8,511 bases of DNA, from NCBI GenBank assembly GCA_012974475.1, contig JAAXQD010000220.1, positions 1-8,511 on the forward strand, read 5' to 3'. The position numbers and the translations under genes are program-made. This document shows, piece by piece, positions 1 through 5,720 of this stretch (its first letter is position 1; every line of letters starts with the position of its first letter). The notes beneath the pieces are model-generated. The model saw only the letters and a program-made list of their open reading frames with translations, was not told the DNA's origin and did not search any database. The stretch comes from Desulfobacterales bacterium. GTDB lineage: Bacteria > Desulfobacterota > Desulfobacteria > Desulfobacterales > UBA11574.

Positions 1-2
1 CA

Positions 3-98
3 ATAGTCCACTATGGCTTCGCCCTAAAATGCCTTACATATGAAAGCCTCAAGCTCGTGAAAAATTCAGGTAAGGATATTAGATGGCTTCAATGAAAG
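3..98 (+). CDS. Possible 3' tail of an upstream gene (weak)
   Basis: One plus-strand frame is open from the window edge to a TGA at 96-98. It encodes about 31 residues ending in KNSGKDIRWLQ. The stop overlaps the start of the SDR/DUF2867 remnant at 83, as in translationally coupled operons. The other two plus-strand frames are closed early. The piece is too short to recognise and could be chance. Confidence 0.18.
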
Positions 99-684
99 AC
101 GACAAACCGATTCTGGTTGCCGGTGCCACCGGCTATGTGGGCGGACGGTTGGTTCCAGCCCTGCTGGATGCAGGGTATCGGGTTTGAATAAACGCCCCAT
201 TGGATGACGTTTGGCTCCCCATCAGCAGGATCGGCGGTCATGAAGGTTATTACTCTATGCCGACGGTTTGTGGTGGTTGCGCGGTCTGCTGGATCGATTG
301 TTCGGCGGTGTTGGATTGCGTCGAGGGCGGCGTCACGCAACCGAACTGGGGGTTGGAGACGCCCTGGATTTTTGGCGGGTACTGGATGTCGTGCCGAAAG
401 AGAGACTGGTTCTACTGGCTGAAATGAAGGTTCCCGGCGAAGCCTTGCTAGAATTCAAAATCGATTCAATGGGAGATCACTCCACGGATTTGCAGATGCT
501 GTCGCGGTTTTTACCCAAAGGGTTGTGGGGGATACTTTACTGGTACACGCTCTATCCGTTTCATGAAAAGATTTTTTTTGGAATGCTCAAAGGAATTGCC
601 GGGGCCATTGAAAAACCGATTGTATCCGGCCCTGAGCGTTTTACCCCAAGACTCCACGGTTCGTGTGCATTGCCTTCAGGATAA
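83..684 (+). pseudogene. Remnant of SDR (NAD(P)-binding) / DUF2867 fusion-type oxidoreductase
   Basis: An ATG at 83, preceded by the purine-rich TAAGGAT, opens a typical atypical-SDR N-terminus: PILVAGATGYVGGRLVPALL, a beta strand plus the GxxGxxG Rossmann loop. It ends at TGA 185-187 after 34 residues. The same frame then resumes as DDVWLPISRIGG, which resembles the start of the C-terminal DUF2867 region. Around 254-256 the reading shifts by one base into the frame encoding YADGLWWLRGLLDRLFGG, then GRR, ALDFWRV, LLAEMKVPGEALLEF and GILYWYTLYPFH. These are characteristic DUF2867 blocks, and the frame ends at 684. Intact family members are roughly 480-500 residues. Here about 300 residues (most of the SDR domain) are missing between positions 185 and 200, so the damage is a large internal deletion plus a stop and a frameshift. 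It lies on the plus strand, opposite to the cassette genes, and is relatively GC-rich. The family assignment comes from recognised motifs, not a search. Confidence 0.75.
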
Positions 685-832
685 ACACTTTTCAGATAAT
701 TGAATATTCGAATCATATCTTTGGACGAAAAGGGGCGGTATATGATCTGCCCAAAATCTTCATGGAAATGTCAGATCGGCTTAAATCAAGAGGATGTATC
801 CAAAAAAAGAACACCCCTCGACGTTGGCAACA
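685..832. other. Non-coding or decayed stretch between pseudogene and methyltransferase
   Basis: No convincing gene is seen. One plus-strand frame (about 663-863) has a coding-like run encoding IFGRKGAVYDLPKIFMEMSD, then DRLKSRG. It might be a fragment of a lost gene, but I do not recognise it. The methyltransferase cassette should have its attC here. A GTTGGC at 822-827 could be its gene-proximal end, but no matching distal arm was found. Confidence 0.35.
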
Positions 833-1423
833 TCAGGGTTCATTTTTGAAAATCTGCATATAAAAGTGCTCACCCACTTGTATTGTATTTATAGGAGCCA
901 AAGGAACTATGTCCTTCAGTTCTTCTGGAGAAAACCTTATTTTCAAGGGAGGCCCGAATGGGGTTTCTTTCTTTTCTATTTCAACAATTGCCAACAGCGC
1001 AGTTGGTTTGAGAAGGCGTTTGACTTCCTGTAAGAAGTGCTGCATTTGCTGCTTGGAAAACCCGTGAATCACTGCCGATAGATAAATAAGGTCCACAGAT
1101 GTAGGCTCGAGCGGGGTCGGCGTCGTTATATCGCCTTCCATCGCCTCGATATTGGTGCCTCGAGTTTCTTTTCCGAGAACTTCTATAACGTATTTATCTG
1201 GGTCCAGTGCATACACTTTCCCGGATTGGGCAACCGCATTTGAAAACATCTTGGACATATATCCATTGCCGCACCCCGCATCGAGGACTGTTTGTCCGGC
1301 CTTAATGTTCAGCGCATTCAATATCAGCTCTTTGTCCAAACGGTCCTCTGTGGACTTTCCTCTATGGTTGTGTCCTTCTTCCCCTGAGGTATCCCTTTTC
1401 GCCACTTCGGCTTCTTTAGTCAT
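833..1423 (-). CDS. Class I SAM-dependent methyltransferase
   Basis: The 196-residue protein has a Rossmann-type methyltransferase core. Motif I is VLDAGCGNGY (residues 47-55 region), the AdoMet-binding glycine loop. The acidic residue closing strand 2 is in YALDPD (D74), EGDI (about 97-99) is the adenine-contacting acidic position, and VDLIYLSAVIH (110-120) is motif IV/post-I. LLKP (137-140) and a terminal strand EHFYMQIFK follow. The overall shape is close to UbiE/Methyltransf_11-type proteins. The first 30 residues are charged and include GHNHRG, a short His-containing lead-in of unknown role. The substrate cannot be deduced. The ATG is preceded by AAAGGAA at 1431-1437 with a 7-base spacer. 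It is transcribed in array orientation and has no obvious promoter of its own. Confidence is high in the fold and low in any specific reaction. Confidence 0.9.
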   Translation of the reverse strand: MTKEAEVAKRDTSGEEGHNHRGKSTEDRLDKELILNALNIKAGQTVLDAGCGNGYMSKMFSNAVAQSGKVYALDPDKYVIEVLGKETRGTNIEAMEGDITTPTPLEPTSVDLIYLSAVIHGFSKQQMQHFLQEVKRLLKPTALLAIVEIEKKETPFGPPLKIRFSPEELKDIVPLAPINTIQVGEHFYMQIFKNEP

Positions 1424-1474
1424 TCTTGATTTCCTTTTACAAAGCTATTCGTGGTGCACTTTCAGCTTGAATTC

Positions 1475-1573
1475 ATATAGTATCATATGCAAAGAGGAAA
1501 TATATTGCTCTATACCTTCCGATCTATAGGAGTAGGTTTTTCTTTGCAAGCGAAGGGCATATGGATGTTATGC
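1475..1573 (-). other. Degraded attC-like site after the MaoC gene
   Basis: On the minus strand GCATAAC (1573-1567) begins 9 bases after the MaoC stop and resembles an attC R'' box. It is followed by ATCCATATGC (1566-1557). Its partner on the other side is ATC-ATATGC at 1482-1490, giving a 9-bp stem with one extra C on the gene-proximal arm, as in the intact sites. The distal box reads ACTATAT (1481-1475) instead of GTTATAT, so the conserved GTT is lost. A secondary inverted repeat, TGCAAAG at 1488-1494 with CTTTGCA at 1542-1548, lies inside. It is probably an inactive attC, but chance pairing in AT-rich DNA is possible. Confidence 0.42.
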
Positions 1574-1582
1574 TTAAATGGA

Positions 1583-2050
1583 TCATGTTCGGAACCGCGG
1601 AATCTCGAAATTCTCACAGGCAATTAAGTAACGATAGCCGTATTCAATGACAGGCTCCTTTTGCTGATTGGCAACCTTGCACTTGATTGACGCAAAACCC
1701 CGGTCCGGTTTACTACGTGATCTTTGTAACTCCGTCCAACAGGCATTTACCGAAAGAACATCACCGGGACGAACCGGATTGAACATTTTGACCTCATGCA
1801 TGCCGACACCGCTTAGAATTGCTACATTGCCTTGTGCTTCTACGACGACACGTGTGCAGGCCGAGAGGGTATGAAGAGAAGATGCAATCAGTCCGCTAAA
1901 AAGCGATTCACTCGCAGCGTTCTCATCAATATGGAACAGTTGCGGATCAAATTTTTTTGCAAAGTCGATAATAGCCTCTCGCGTCATTACGACAGGCTGA
2001 CAATGAAGATGTTCTCCATCCTTTAGATCGTCGAAATATCTTCTTTCCAT
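1583..2050 (-). CDS. MaoC-like (R)-specific enoyl-CoA hydratase/dehydratase family protein
   Basis: The 155-residue protein is a single hot-dog domain. YFDDLKDGE at the N-terminus is typical of MaoC-like dehydratases. FAKKFDPQLFHIDE (30-43) is the signature region, where D35 and H40 match the catalytic Asp and His of hydratase 2 enzymes. SGLIASSLHTLS (52-63) forms the central hot-dog helix, and MFNPVRPGDVLSV (89-101) is the conserved strand. Known relatives hydrate trans-2-enoyl-CoA or act on related thioesters. The natural substrate here is unknown. The start is supported by GAGGAAA at 2059-2065, 8 bases upstream of ATG. The attC of the preceding cassette ends at 2075, leaving almost no room for a promoter, so expression probably depends on read-through. 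The length is normal for the family and no damage is seen. Confidence 0.9.
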   Translation of the reverse strand: MERRYFDDLKDGEHLHCQPVVMTREAIIDFAKKFDPQLFHIDENAASESLFSGLIASSLHTLSACTRVVVEAQGNVAILSGVGMHEVKMFNPVRPGDVLSVNACWTELQRSRSKPDRGFASIKCKVANQQKEPVIEYGYRYLIACENFEIPRFRT

Positions 2051-2074
2051 TTGAAAAATTTCCTCGAATTAAAT

Positions 2075-2134
2075 GTATAACGCTGCTAATCAGCCGCGCG
2101 GTTTTTTGCGTCAGCTGAATTAGCCTTGTTAGCT
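2075..2134 (-). other. attC recombination site (60 bases)
   Basis: On the minus strand the order is R'' AGCTAAC (2134-2128), spacer AAG, L'' GCTAATTCAGC (2124-2114), a loop containing a short GCG/CGC pair, L' GCTGATTAGC (2094-2085), spacer AGC, and R' GTTATAC (2081-2075). L'' and L' pair over 10 bp with one extra T on the gene-proximal arm, the asymmetry that sets attC orientation. It begins 14 bases after the ancestral stop of the broken DUF1254/1214-type gene. Cleavage would be expected after the G of the GTT at 2081. Confidence 0.85.
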
Positions 2135-2148
2135 GGAGACGCAGCCCT

Positions 2149-3298
2149 TTAATTTACTTTAACGATATCATCCGGCTTCCACTCCCCGTTAAAGTACGGC
2201 TCCAGGGGACCATAGAGCCTGATGTAGATGAACCAGCCTTCACCGGGAATGGTCTTGATTCAGTTCTTCTCTTTGCCTATCGGGGGTTTCGGCGCGAACC
2301 AGATGTCGACAGAACCATCCTGGTTCACATCAGGTATGTCGTAGGAGCTGATGCTAGGCTTTGGAGTGCCGTTCTGCAGAAGTGAGCGCGTGTCAGGATG
2401 ATAGGCCGTCACTGACCAGAAGTTTTTTCATGCGCCCATCCGGGGTGAATGGCTTGCCTTTCTCAATGCCCAACGATTTGAGTAGACCCAACTCATATGC
2501 TGTGAATGCAGAGGCTGGCTCGTACTGGACGATCTGGTTGAGCATGTCGAAATAGCTGGCATCGCGCGGGTGGGTAGTATCGCCGCCCTTAAACGACACA
2601 CTGACATACTTAGCGTCCTGGCGCGGGCCACTGGCCAACGGATAGACCCGAAACCTTTTGCGGTAGTACTGCAGGGCCTTGTCGCCGGTGCCGGTGTCCT
2701 CAACGAAGCCGCGCACCATGACCCAGTTGCGGTAGGTTGGACATTTTACGATGAAATAGCCAACTGGCACCTCCCCCTCATACCCCGGAGGCAGAAGCAG
2801 GTATTTGCCACCCTTGCCTTTGTCAGGGCCAACGTTGCCTAAATCTGTCAACCATCGCTGCCAGCCGTCATTCACAATTCCCAGAACATTGGGAGGTGTC
2901 TCCACGACCGTTGGCCCGTCCTCCTTCAAATCAACGTTGACCGTTGAGTAAATGCTCTCGGTATTATAAGTCAGACCGATCGCCCCGACCTTACCGATGC
3001 CAGGTTCGACGTATACGCCCACGTCACCGGGATTCGGCATGCCATAATCTCTGCCTAAAGAGTCTAAAATGGCATTGACCGACATCATAGGCATAAACTC
3101 GAGATAAGCCTGCGTCGCCCGCTGGACATCGAGCTGGTCAAATGCTTTGTCGATGGTGGCCTGTGTTGGGTAGCCGCCGACGAATTCGAGTTCTCCGATT
3201 CGAGTATTTATCTTCGCAGAGGTATTCTCATAGCCTTGGGCATAGGTCATGCTCGCCCCAAGAATAATTAAAGCAAATCCGATTAACCATTTTGTCAT
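2149..3298 (-). pseudogene. DUF1254/DUF1214-domain secreted protein, broken by deletion and nonsense
   Basis: The start at 3298 has AAGGA upstream. It encodes a signal peptide (MTKWLIGFALIILGASMTYA, likely cleaved before QG), then a DUF1254-like domain with EFVGGYPT, YLEFMPMMSVNA, YNTESIYSTVNVDL, PPNVLGIVNDGWQRW, KYLLLPPGYEGE and GYFIVKCPTYRNWVMVRGF. The frame stops at 2393 just after GRMKKLL. The remaining DUF1214 part is in another frame on the same strand: FWSVTAYHPDTRSLLQ, then DVNQDGSVDIWFAPKPPIGKEKN, a TGA at 2262-2260 where relatives have Trp, then IKTIPGEGWFIYIRLYGPLEP to a TAA at 2149-2151. The two halves meet at about 2411-2420, where roughly 100 residues normally present are missing. 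The defects are an out-of-frame internal deletion and a Trp-to-stop change. The 301-residue product could be exported but lacks the C-terminal domain. Intact relatives are periplasmic proteins of poorly known function. Confidence 0.85.
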
Positions 3299-3327
3299 TG
3301 TTCATCATCCTTTGTTTTTTCTAATTT

Positions 3328-3408
3328 GTTAAACCAGCTAACGCTGAAGCTGAGACGCGCGGAAGAGCGCCAGCGATTCCCGAGTCGATCCCCAGCGACT
3401 GGTTATTT
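3328..3408 (-). other. Probable attC site after the aldo/keto reductase gene
   Basis: On the minus strand AAATAAC (3408-3402) starts inside the last codons of the reductase gene and contains its TAA stop. The distal box is GTTTAAC (3334-3328). AACCAG pairs with CTGGTT and CGCTG with CAGCG, separated by unequal loops. An alternative distal box, GTTAGCT, lies within the same stretch. The pairing is less regular than in the four clear sites, and no single extrahelical base can be assigned. It sits at the right place, between the reductase stop and the start of the next cassette gene. Confidence 0.5.
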
Positions 3409-4257
3409 TTGATTTAGTAGGAGACTCACATTCTTAAAATCCTCAGAAGAAAGCTCAAAATCAAAGATGCTGAGGTCTTCCCTCATGTGCTGCTCAGATG
3501 ACGTTCCTGTAAGCGGCACAATGCCAGATTGACTAAGATATCGAAAAAAGATTTGCGCTTCAGATTTTTTGTACTTCTGAGCAATGGTTCGAATGGTATT
3601 GCTGGCTAGAATATGAGGATTTGCAGTGAGAGTCCAAAAACTCTGGTAAATAACTCCATGATTAGAGCACCAGTATCGCAAGTCTGCATCATACCCCGTT
3701 TCCTGATAAAACCGATTTTGTACAACTGCTGGCTTCACGTTGGCATCGGTATAGAGTGACCTAATCACTTCAGTATCGTAACAGTTGCTGATTCCCAACT
3801 GACGAGCTCCACCAGCCTTTTGAATTTTTTCCATTGCGCTCCAGGCCTTCATCAAAAGCGAGTGGGGTGCCATTGGTGAATGAAGTACTAGAGAATCTAC
3901 ATATTCTGTTTGTAGGTTTTTTTTCGATGCTTCAAAGGATTGGGCGACCTGCAGCTCAACAGGGGAATTCTTATCGTATGGGACGTGTCTTGGATCCTGA
4001 CCAGAAAGTGGGGTGAATTTGGTTTGTAGGAACAAGACCTCACGTTCGATACCATGATCTTTCAGTCTTTGAATCGCTACTCCTACCAGTGGCTCGTTAT
4101 AGTGTTTCGGTTGGCAAGCGGTATCGATCCCCCTAAACCCTGTTTGGATGGCTTTCACAATCAGGTCTGCCGTACGGTCCTTTTTCCAGGCCGTCCCGTA
4201 AATAATCCGTGGCATTTTTACTCCGGCAGAAGTTGTTAACCATTTCTGATCTACCAT
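3403..4257 (-). CDS. Aldo/keto reductase family protein
   Basis: The 284-residue protein has a TIM-barrel AKR with all four catalytic-tetrad residues visible: D45 in FRGIDTA, Y53 in KHYNE, K80 in FLQTKFT and H126 in LVLHSP. QLGISNCY (about 154-161) is the conserved barrel strand. The C-terminal AQIFFRYLSQSGIVPLTGTSS region corresponds to the cofactor-binding R/P-G-T/S segment of NADPH-dependent members. It should reduce carbonyl compounds with NAD(P)H in the cytoplasm; the substrate is unknown. The length is slightly shorter than the usual 300-330 but no block is missing. The ATG at 4257 follows TAGGAG about 10 bases upstream. Its stop codon lies within the R'' box of the following attC-like site, a very compact cassette 3' end. 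About 110 bases separate it from the preceding attC, enough for a weak promoter, though none is convincing. Confidence 0.92.
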   Translation of the reverse strand: MVDQKWLTTSAGVKMPRIIYGTAWKKDRTADLIVKAIQTGFRGIDTACQPKHYNEPLVGVAIQRLKDHGIEREVLFLQTKFTPLSGQDPRHVPYDKNSPVELQVAQSFEASKKNLQTEYVDSLVLHSPMAPHSLLMKAWSAMEKIQKAGGARQLGISNCYDTEVIRSLYTDANVKPAVVQNRFYQETGYDADLRYWCSNHGVIYQSFWTLTANPHILASNTIRTIAQKYKKSEAQIFFRYLSQSGIVPLTGTSSEQHMREDLSIFDFELSSEDFKNVSLLLNQK

Positions 4258-4368
4258 TATTAAAACTCCTATAATTAGTACCCTACAGCTAATATGCTGT
4301 CATGTTTGTGCAAAATATTATGCAACTATCTATCGGCTATATTTTTGGCTTCGGCTCTGCCCGTTTAG

Positions 4369-4496
4369 GTATAACGGAGAGTTCACCGGCGGCGGGTATT
4401 ACACTGAATAATTTTAAAAGCGATGAATAGATTTCAAACAAAATATTTCAAAGAGGACGATGATTTCCGCTGTCCGAGTGGAACGCCTGGTTATAT
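4369..4496 (-). other. attC recombination site (128 bases)
   Basis: On the minus strand R'' ATATAAC (4496-4490) begins one base after the toxin stop codon. L'' lies at 4484-4467 and starts GTTCCACTCGG. A long AT-rich variable region follows. L' is at 4395-4381 (plus strand GTTCACCGGCGGCGG), and R' is GTTATAC (4375-4369). The arms pair as GTTC-AC-CGG with an extra C on the gene-proximal arm and a second small bulge. This is the longest site in the window, and its terminal structure is typical of attC. Confidence 0.85.
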
Positions 4497-4497
4497 T

Positions 4498-4749
4498 TTA
4501 TCTGTAGGCATCCCGCCTATGGCTAATCCTTAGAACAAGAGCCGTGTTTTCAGTAATAGTGTAGATGACTCGATAGTCCCCAATTCTAAATTTCCGCAAG
4601 CCTGCGAATTTTCCTGTTAATAGTGGAAAATTATCTGCCTTTTCAGGTAGATCCTGCTCTATTTTGTCCAGAATTCTTTCGGCATCATCTTTGCTTAATT
4701 TCTTCAGGTCTCGGGAAACAGACTTTTTGAATGCAAGTTTATAGCTCAA
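4498..4749 (-). CDS. RelE/ParE superfamily toxin
   Basis: The 83-residue protein is typical of small RelE-fold toxins: YKLAFKKSVSRDLKKLSK at the N-terminus, a central helix, then GLRKFRIGDYRVIYTI (about 50-65) and a C-terminal ISHRRDAYR with basic and Tyr residues. Family toxins inhibit translation by mRNA cleavage at the ribosome or, for ParE, target gyrase. Which applies here cannot be told. R55 of FRIGDYR and the terminal HRRDAYR are the usual active-site neighbourhood. The start overlaps the antitoxin end by 11 bases, indicating translational coupling. The stop lies one base from the attC R'' box, so antitoxin and toxin form a single tight cassette. The toxin appears intact. Confidence 0.9.
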   Translation of the reverse strand: MSYKLAFKKSVSRDLKKLSKDDAERILDKIEQDLPEKADNFPLLTGKFAGLRKFRIGDYRVIYTITENTALVLRISHRRDAYR

Positions 4750-4957
4750 GCTCTTTCCTCATGTCTTTGATGGAAAAAACCGGGTCAGATGTGTCATGCA
4801 ACCGATCAATAGCAACTTGAATGTCGGCAAGTTCTGCCAAATAAGCCTCAAGAGCCTTTTGAATGTGAAAAGATTTAGGTCTTTCTGTTTCCTCTGAAAT
4901 TTCAGACAGTTTCGATGCGAGTTCATCTGGTATTCTTACTGATATTGCTGTGCTCAT
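4739..4957 (-). CDS. Ribbon-helix-helix antitoxin partnering the RelE-type toxin
   Basis: The 72-residue protein begins TAISVRIPDELASKLSEISE, a ribbon-helix-helix N-terminus in which the strand SVRI would pair in a dimer and bind DNA. FHIQKALEAYLAE is the second helix. The acidic C-terminus (SDPVFSIKDMRKELEL) would wrap the toxin. This is the usual organisation of RHH antitoxins that pair with RelE/ParE toxins and repress their own promoter. GGGGTGAT at 4961-4968 serves as ribosome binding site immediately before the ATG at 4957. The gene is first in the pair, ahead of the toxin, and has a recognisable promoter and palindrome upstream. Confidence 0.88.
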   Translation of the reverse strand: MSTAISVRIPDELASKLSEISEETERPKSFHIQKALEAYLAELADIQVAIDRLHDTSDPVFSIKDMRKELEL

Positions 4958-4968
4958 ACATCACCCCC

Positions 4969-5017
4969 AATGTATTTTAATGTAATACATTGTAAGCATT
5001 GTCGGAACAAAATGCAA
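4969..5017 (-). promoter_or_regulatory. Promoter and palindromic operator of the RHH/RelE cassette
   Basis: On the minus strand TTGCAT (5017-5012) and TACAAT (4994-4989) are 17 bases apart, a good sigma-70-type pair. The -10 overlaps the palindrome AATGTA-A-TACATT (4979-4991), and a half-copy AATGTATT follows at 4969-4976 next to the ribosome binding site. The position suggests the RHH antitoxin binds here to repress its own operon. The promoter and palindrome are seen; the binding is inferred. Confidence 0.68.
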
Positions 5018-5038
5018 GATTTTTTATTGGTTAGAAAA

Positions 5039-5110
5039 ATATAACGTGGGCATAACCTGCTGAGATGAAGCGCAGCGAAATCTCAGGCAGCGTTCATGCA
5101 ATGGTTATAA
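5039..5110 (-). other. attC recombination site (72 bases)
   Basis: On the minus strand R'' is TTATAAC (5110-5104), spacer CATT, L'' GCATGAACGCTGCC (5099-5086), then L' (plus strand GCATAACCTGC, 5050-5060), and R' GTTATAT (5045-5039). The arms pair as GCAT-AAC-CTGC against GCATGAACGCTGC, with an extra G after GCAT and one more bulge. The stem continues with CTGAGAT/ATCTCAG around a loop. It is the attC of the composite compartment that holds the flavoprotein and the plus-strand antitoxin. Confidence 0.87.
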
Positions 5111-5139
5111 GCTTCTAATATTTAAATTAAAATTCTCTA

Positions 5140-5193
5140 TTGACAACAGACAATTCATGGCGTACTATATGCACAAAAAGTACCAATTGTACA
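5140..5193 (+). promoter_or_regulatory. Promoter with GTAC-type operator for the Phd-like antitoxin
   Basis: TTGACA at 5140-5145 is followed after 17 bases by TACTAT at 5163-5168. Downstream, TGTACA (5188-5193) and a related AGTACC (5179-5184) share GTAC cores 9 bases apart. TGTACA is the hexamer known to be bound by YefM-type antitoxins, so autoregulation is plausible. The promoter reads plus, opposite to the array. Confidence 0.62.
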
Positions 5194-5217
5194 TACCAAA
5201 CGATTGAGGTGATTATC

Positions 5218-5469
5218 ATGCTCAAAAAAATAACAACTGCTGATGCAAGAAAAAAATTCGCAAATATTATTAACCAGGTAGCTTTCGGCGATAAATCCTT
5301 TGTTCTAACTCGTCGGGGGGAGCCTATTGCTGCTATTGTTTCTATGAAAGAGCTTAAATTGTTGCAAGATTTAGAGGACCACATTGATATAGAAGATGCG
5401 TGGAAAGCTAAAAATGAAACCGGTGAGCCGATCCCCTGGGAAGATCTGAAAAAGGAACTCGGACTTTGA
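5218..5469 (+). CDS. Phd/YefM-type antitoxin
   Basis: The 83-residue protein has a Phd/YefM N-terminal domain: ITTADARKKFANIINQV, then SFVLTRRGEPIAAIVSMKEL, the typical strand-turn-strand with R-x-G-x-P. The acidic C-terminal tail (DHIDIEDAWKAKNETGEPIPWE) would bind the toxin. ATG at 5218 is chosen over the longer upstream reading because GAGGTGA lies 7-8 bases before it and a promoter lies just upstream. A RelE-type toxin reading follows directly (TTG at 5466 overlapping the stop), but that gene is broken, so this is probably an orphan antitoxin. It is on the plus strand, unlike the flanking cassettes. It could still neutralise related toxins elsewhere. Confidence 0.88.
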   Translation: MLKKITTADARKKFANIINQVAFGDKSFVLTRRGEPIAAIVSMKELKLLQDLEDHIDIEDAWKAKNETGEPIPWEDLKKELGL

Positions 5470-5720
5470 AATATAGGATAGAGGTCAAAAGGTCTGCGGC
5501 AAAAGTGCTTAAGAAGATTTCCAAGCCTGACTAAAAACGCATCAGCAAGGCAATTGACAATCTCGCTGAAAACCTTCCGAACCCGGAGACAACCAAGATG
5601 AAGGGAGACAATCCCTTTCACAAAATTCGGGTCGGAGATTATCGGATTGTTTATGAAATTCAAGATGATATCCTATTGATTCTGATTATCAAAATCGGCC
5701 ACCGCAAAGATATCTACAGA
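5466..5720 (+). pseudogene. Broken RelE-type toxin following the Phd antitoxin
   Basis: From TTG 5466 the frame reads KYRIEVKRSAAKVLKKISKPD, then a TAA at 5532-5534, then KRISKAIDNLAENLP, FHKIRVGDYRIVYEI, LLILIIKIGHRKDIYR, ending at 5720. This aligns by eye over its whole length with the intact RelE-type toxin at 4498-4749 (GDYRxxY and the terminal HRxDxYR match). The TAA sits where relatives commonly have Gln, so a single CAA-to-TAA change would explain it. After IYR, where such toxins end, there is no stop. The frame runs on to 5876 through sequence antisense to the flavoprotein gene, so the original 3' end was also lost, evidently by a deletion joining the two genes. No functional full-length toxin is expected without read-through. 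Confidence 0.85.

Noticed and set aside
89..340. Minus-strand open frame opposite the SDR/DUF2867 remnant
   Set aside because: It is antisense to a stretch with clear SDR and DUF2867 motifs and its own translation shows no recognisable domain.
1152..1529. Plus-strand open frame over the methyltransferase
   Set aside because: It is a shadow of the methyltransferase, whose motif I and other blocks are unmistakable on the minus strand.
5127..5663. Long 178-residue minus-strand frame over the Phd/RelE module
   Set aside because: It is antisense to the recognised antitoxin and toxin sequences. Its hydrophobic, Ser-rich translation is typical of a shadow frame.
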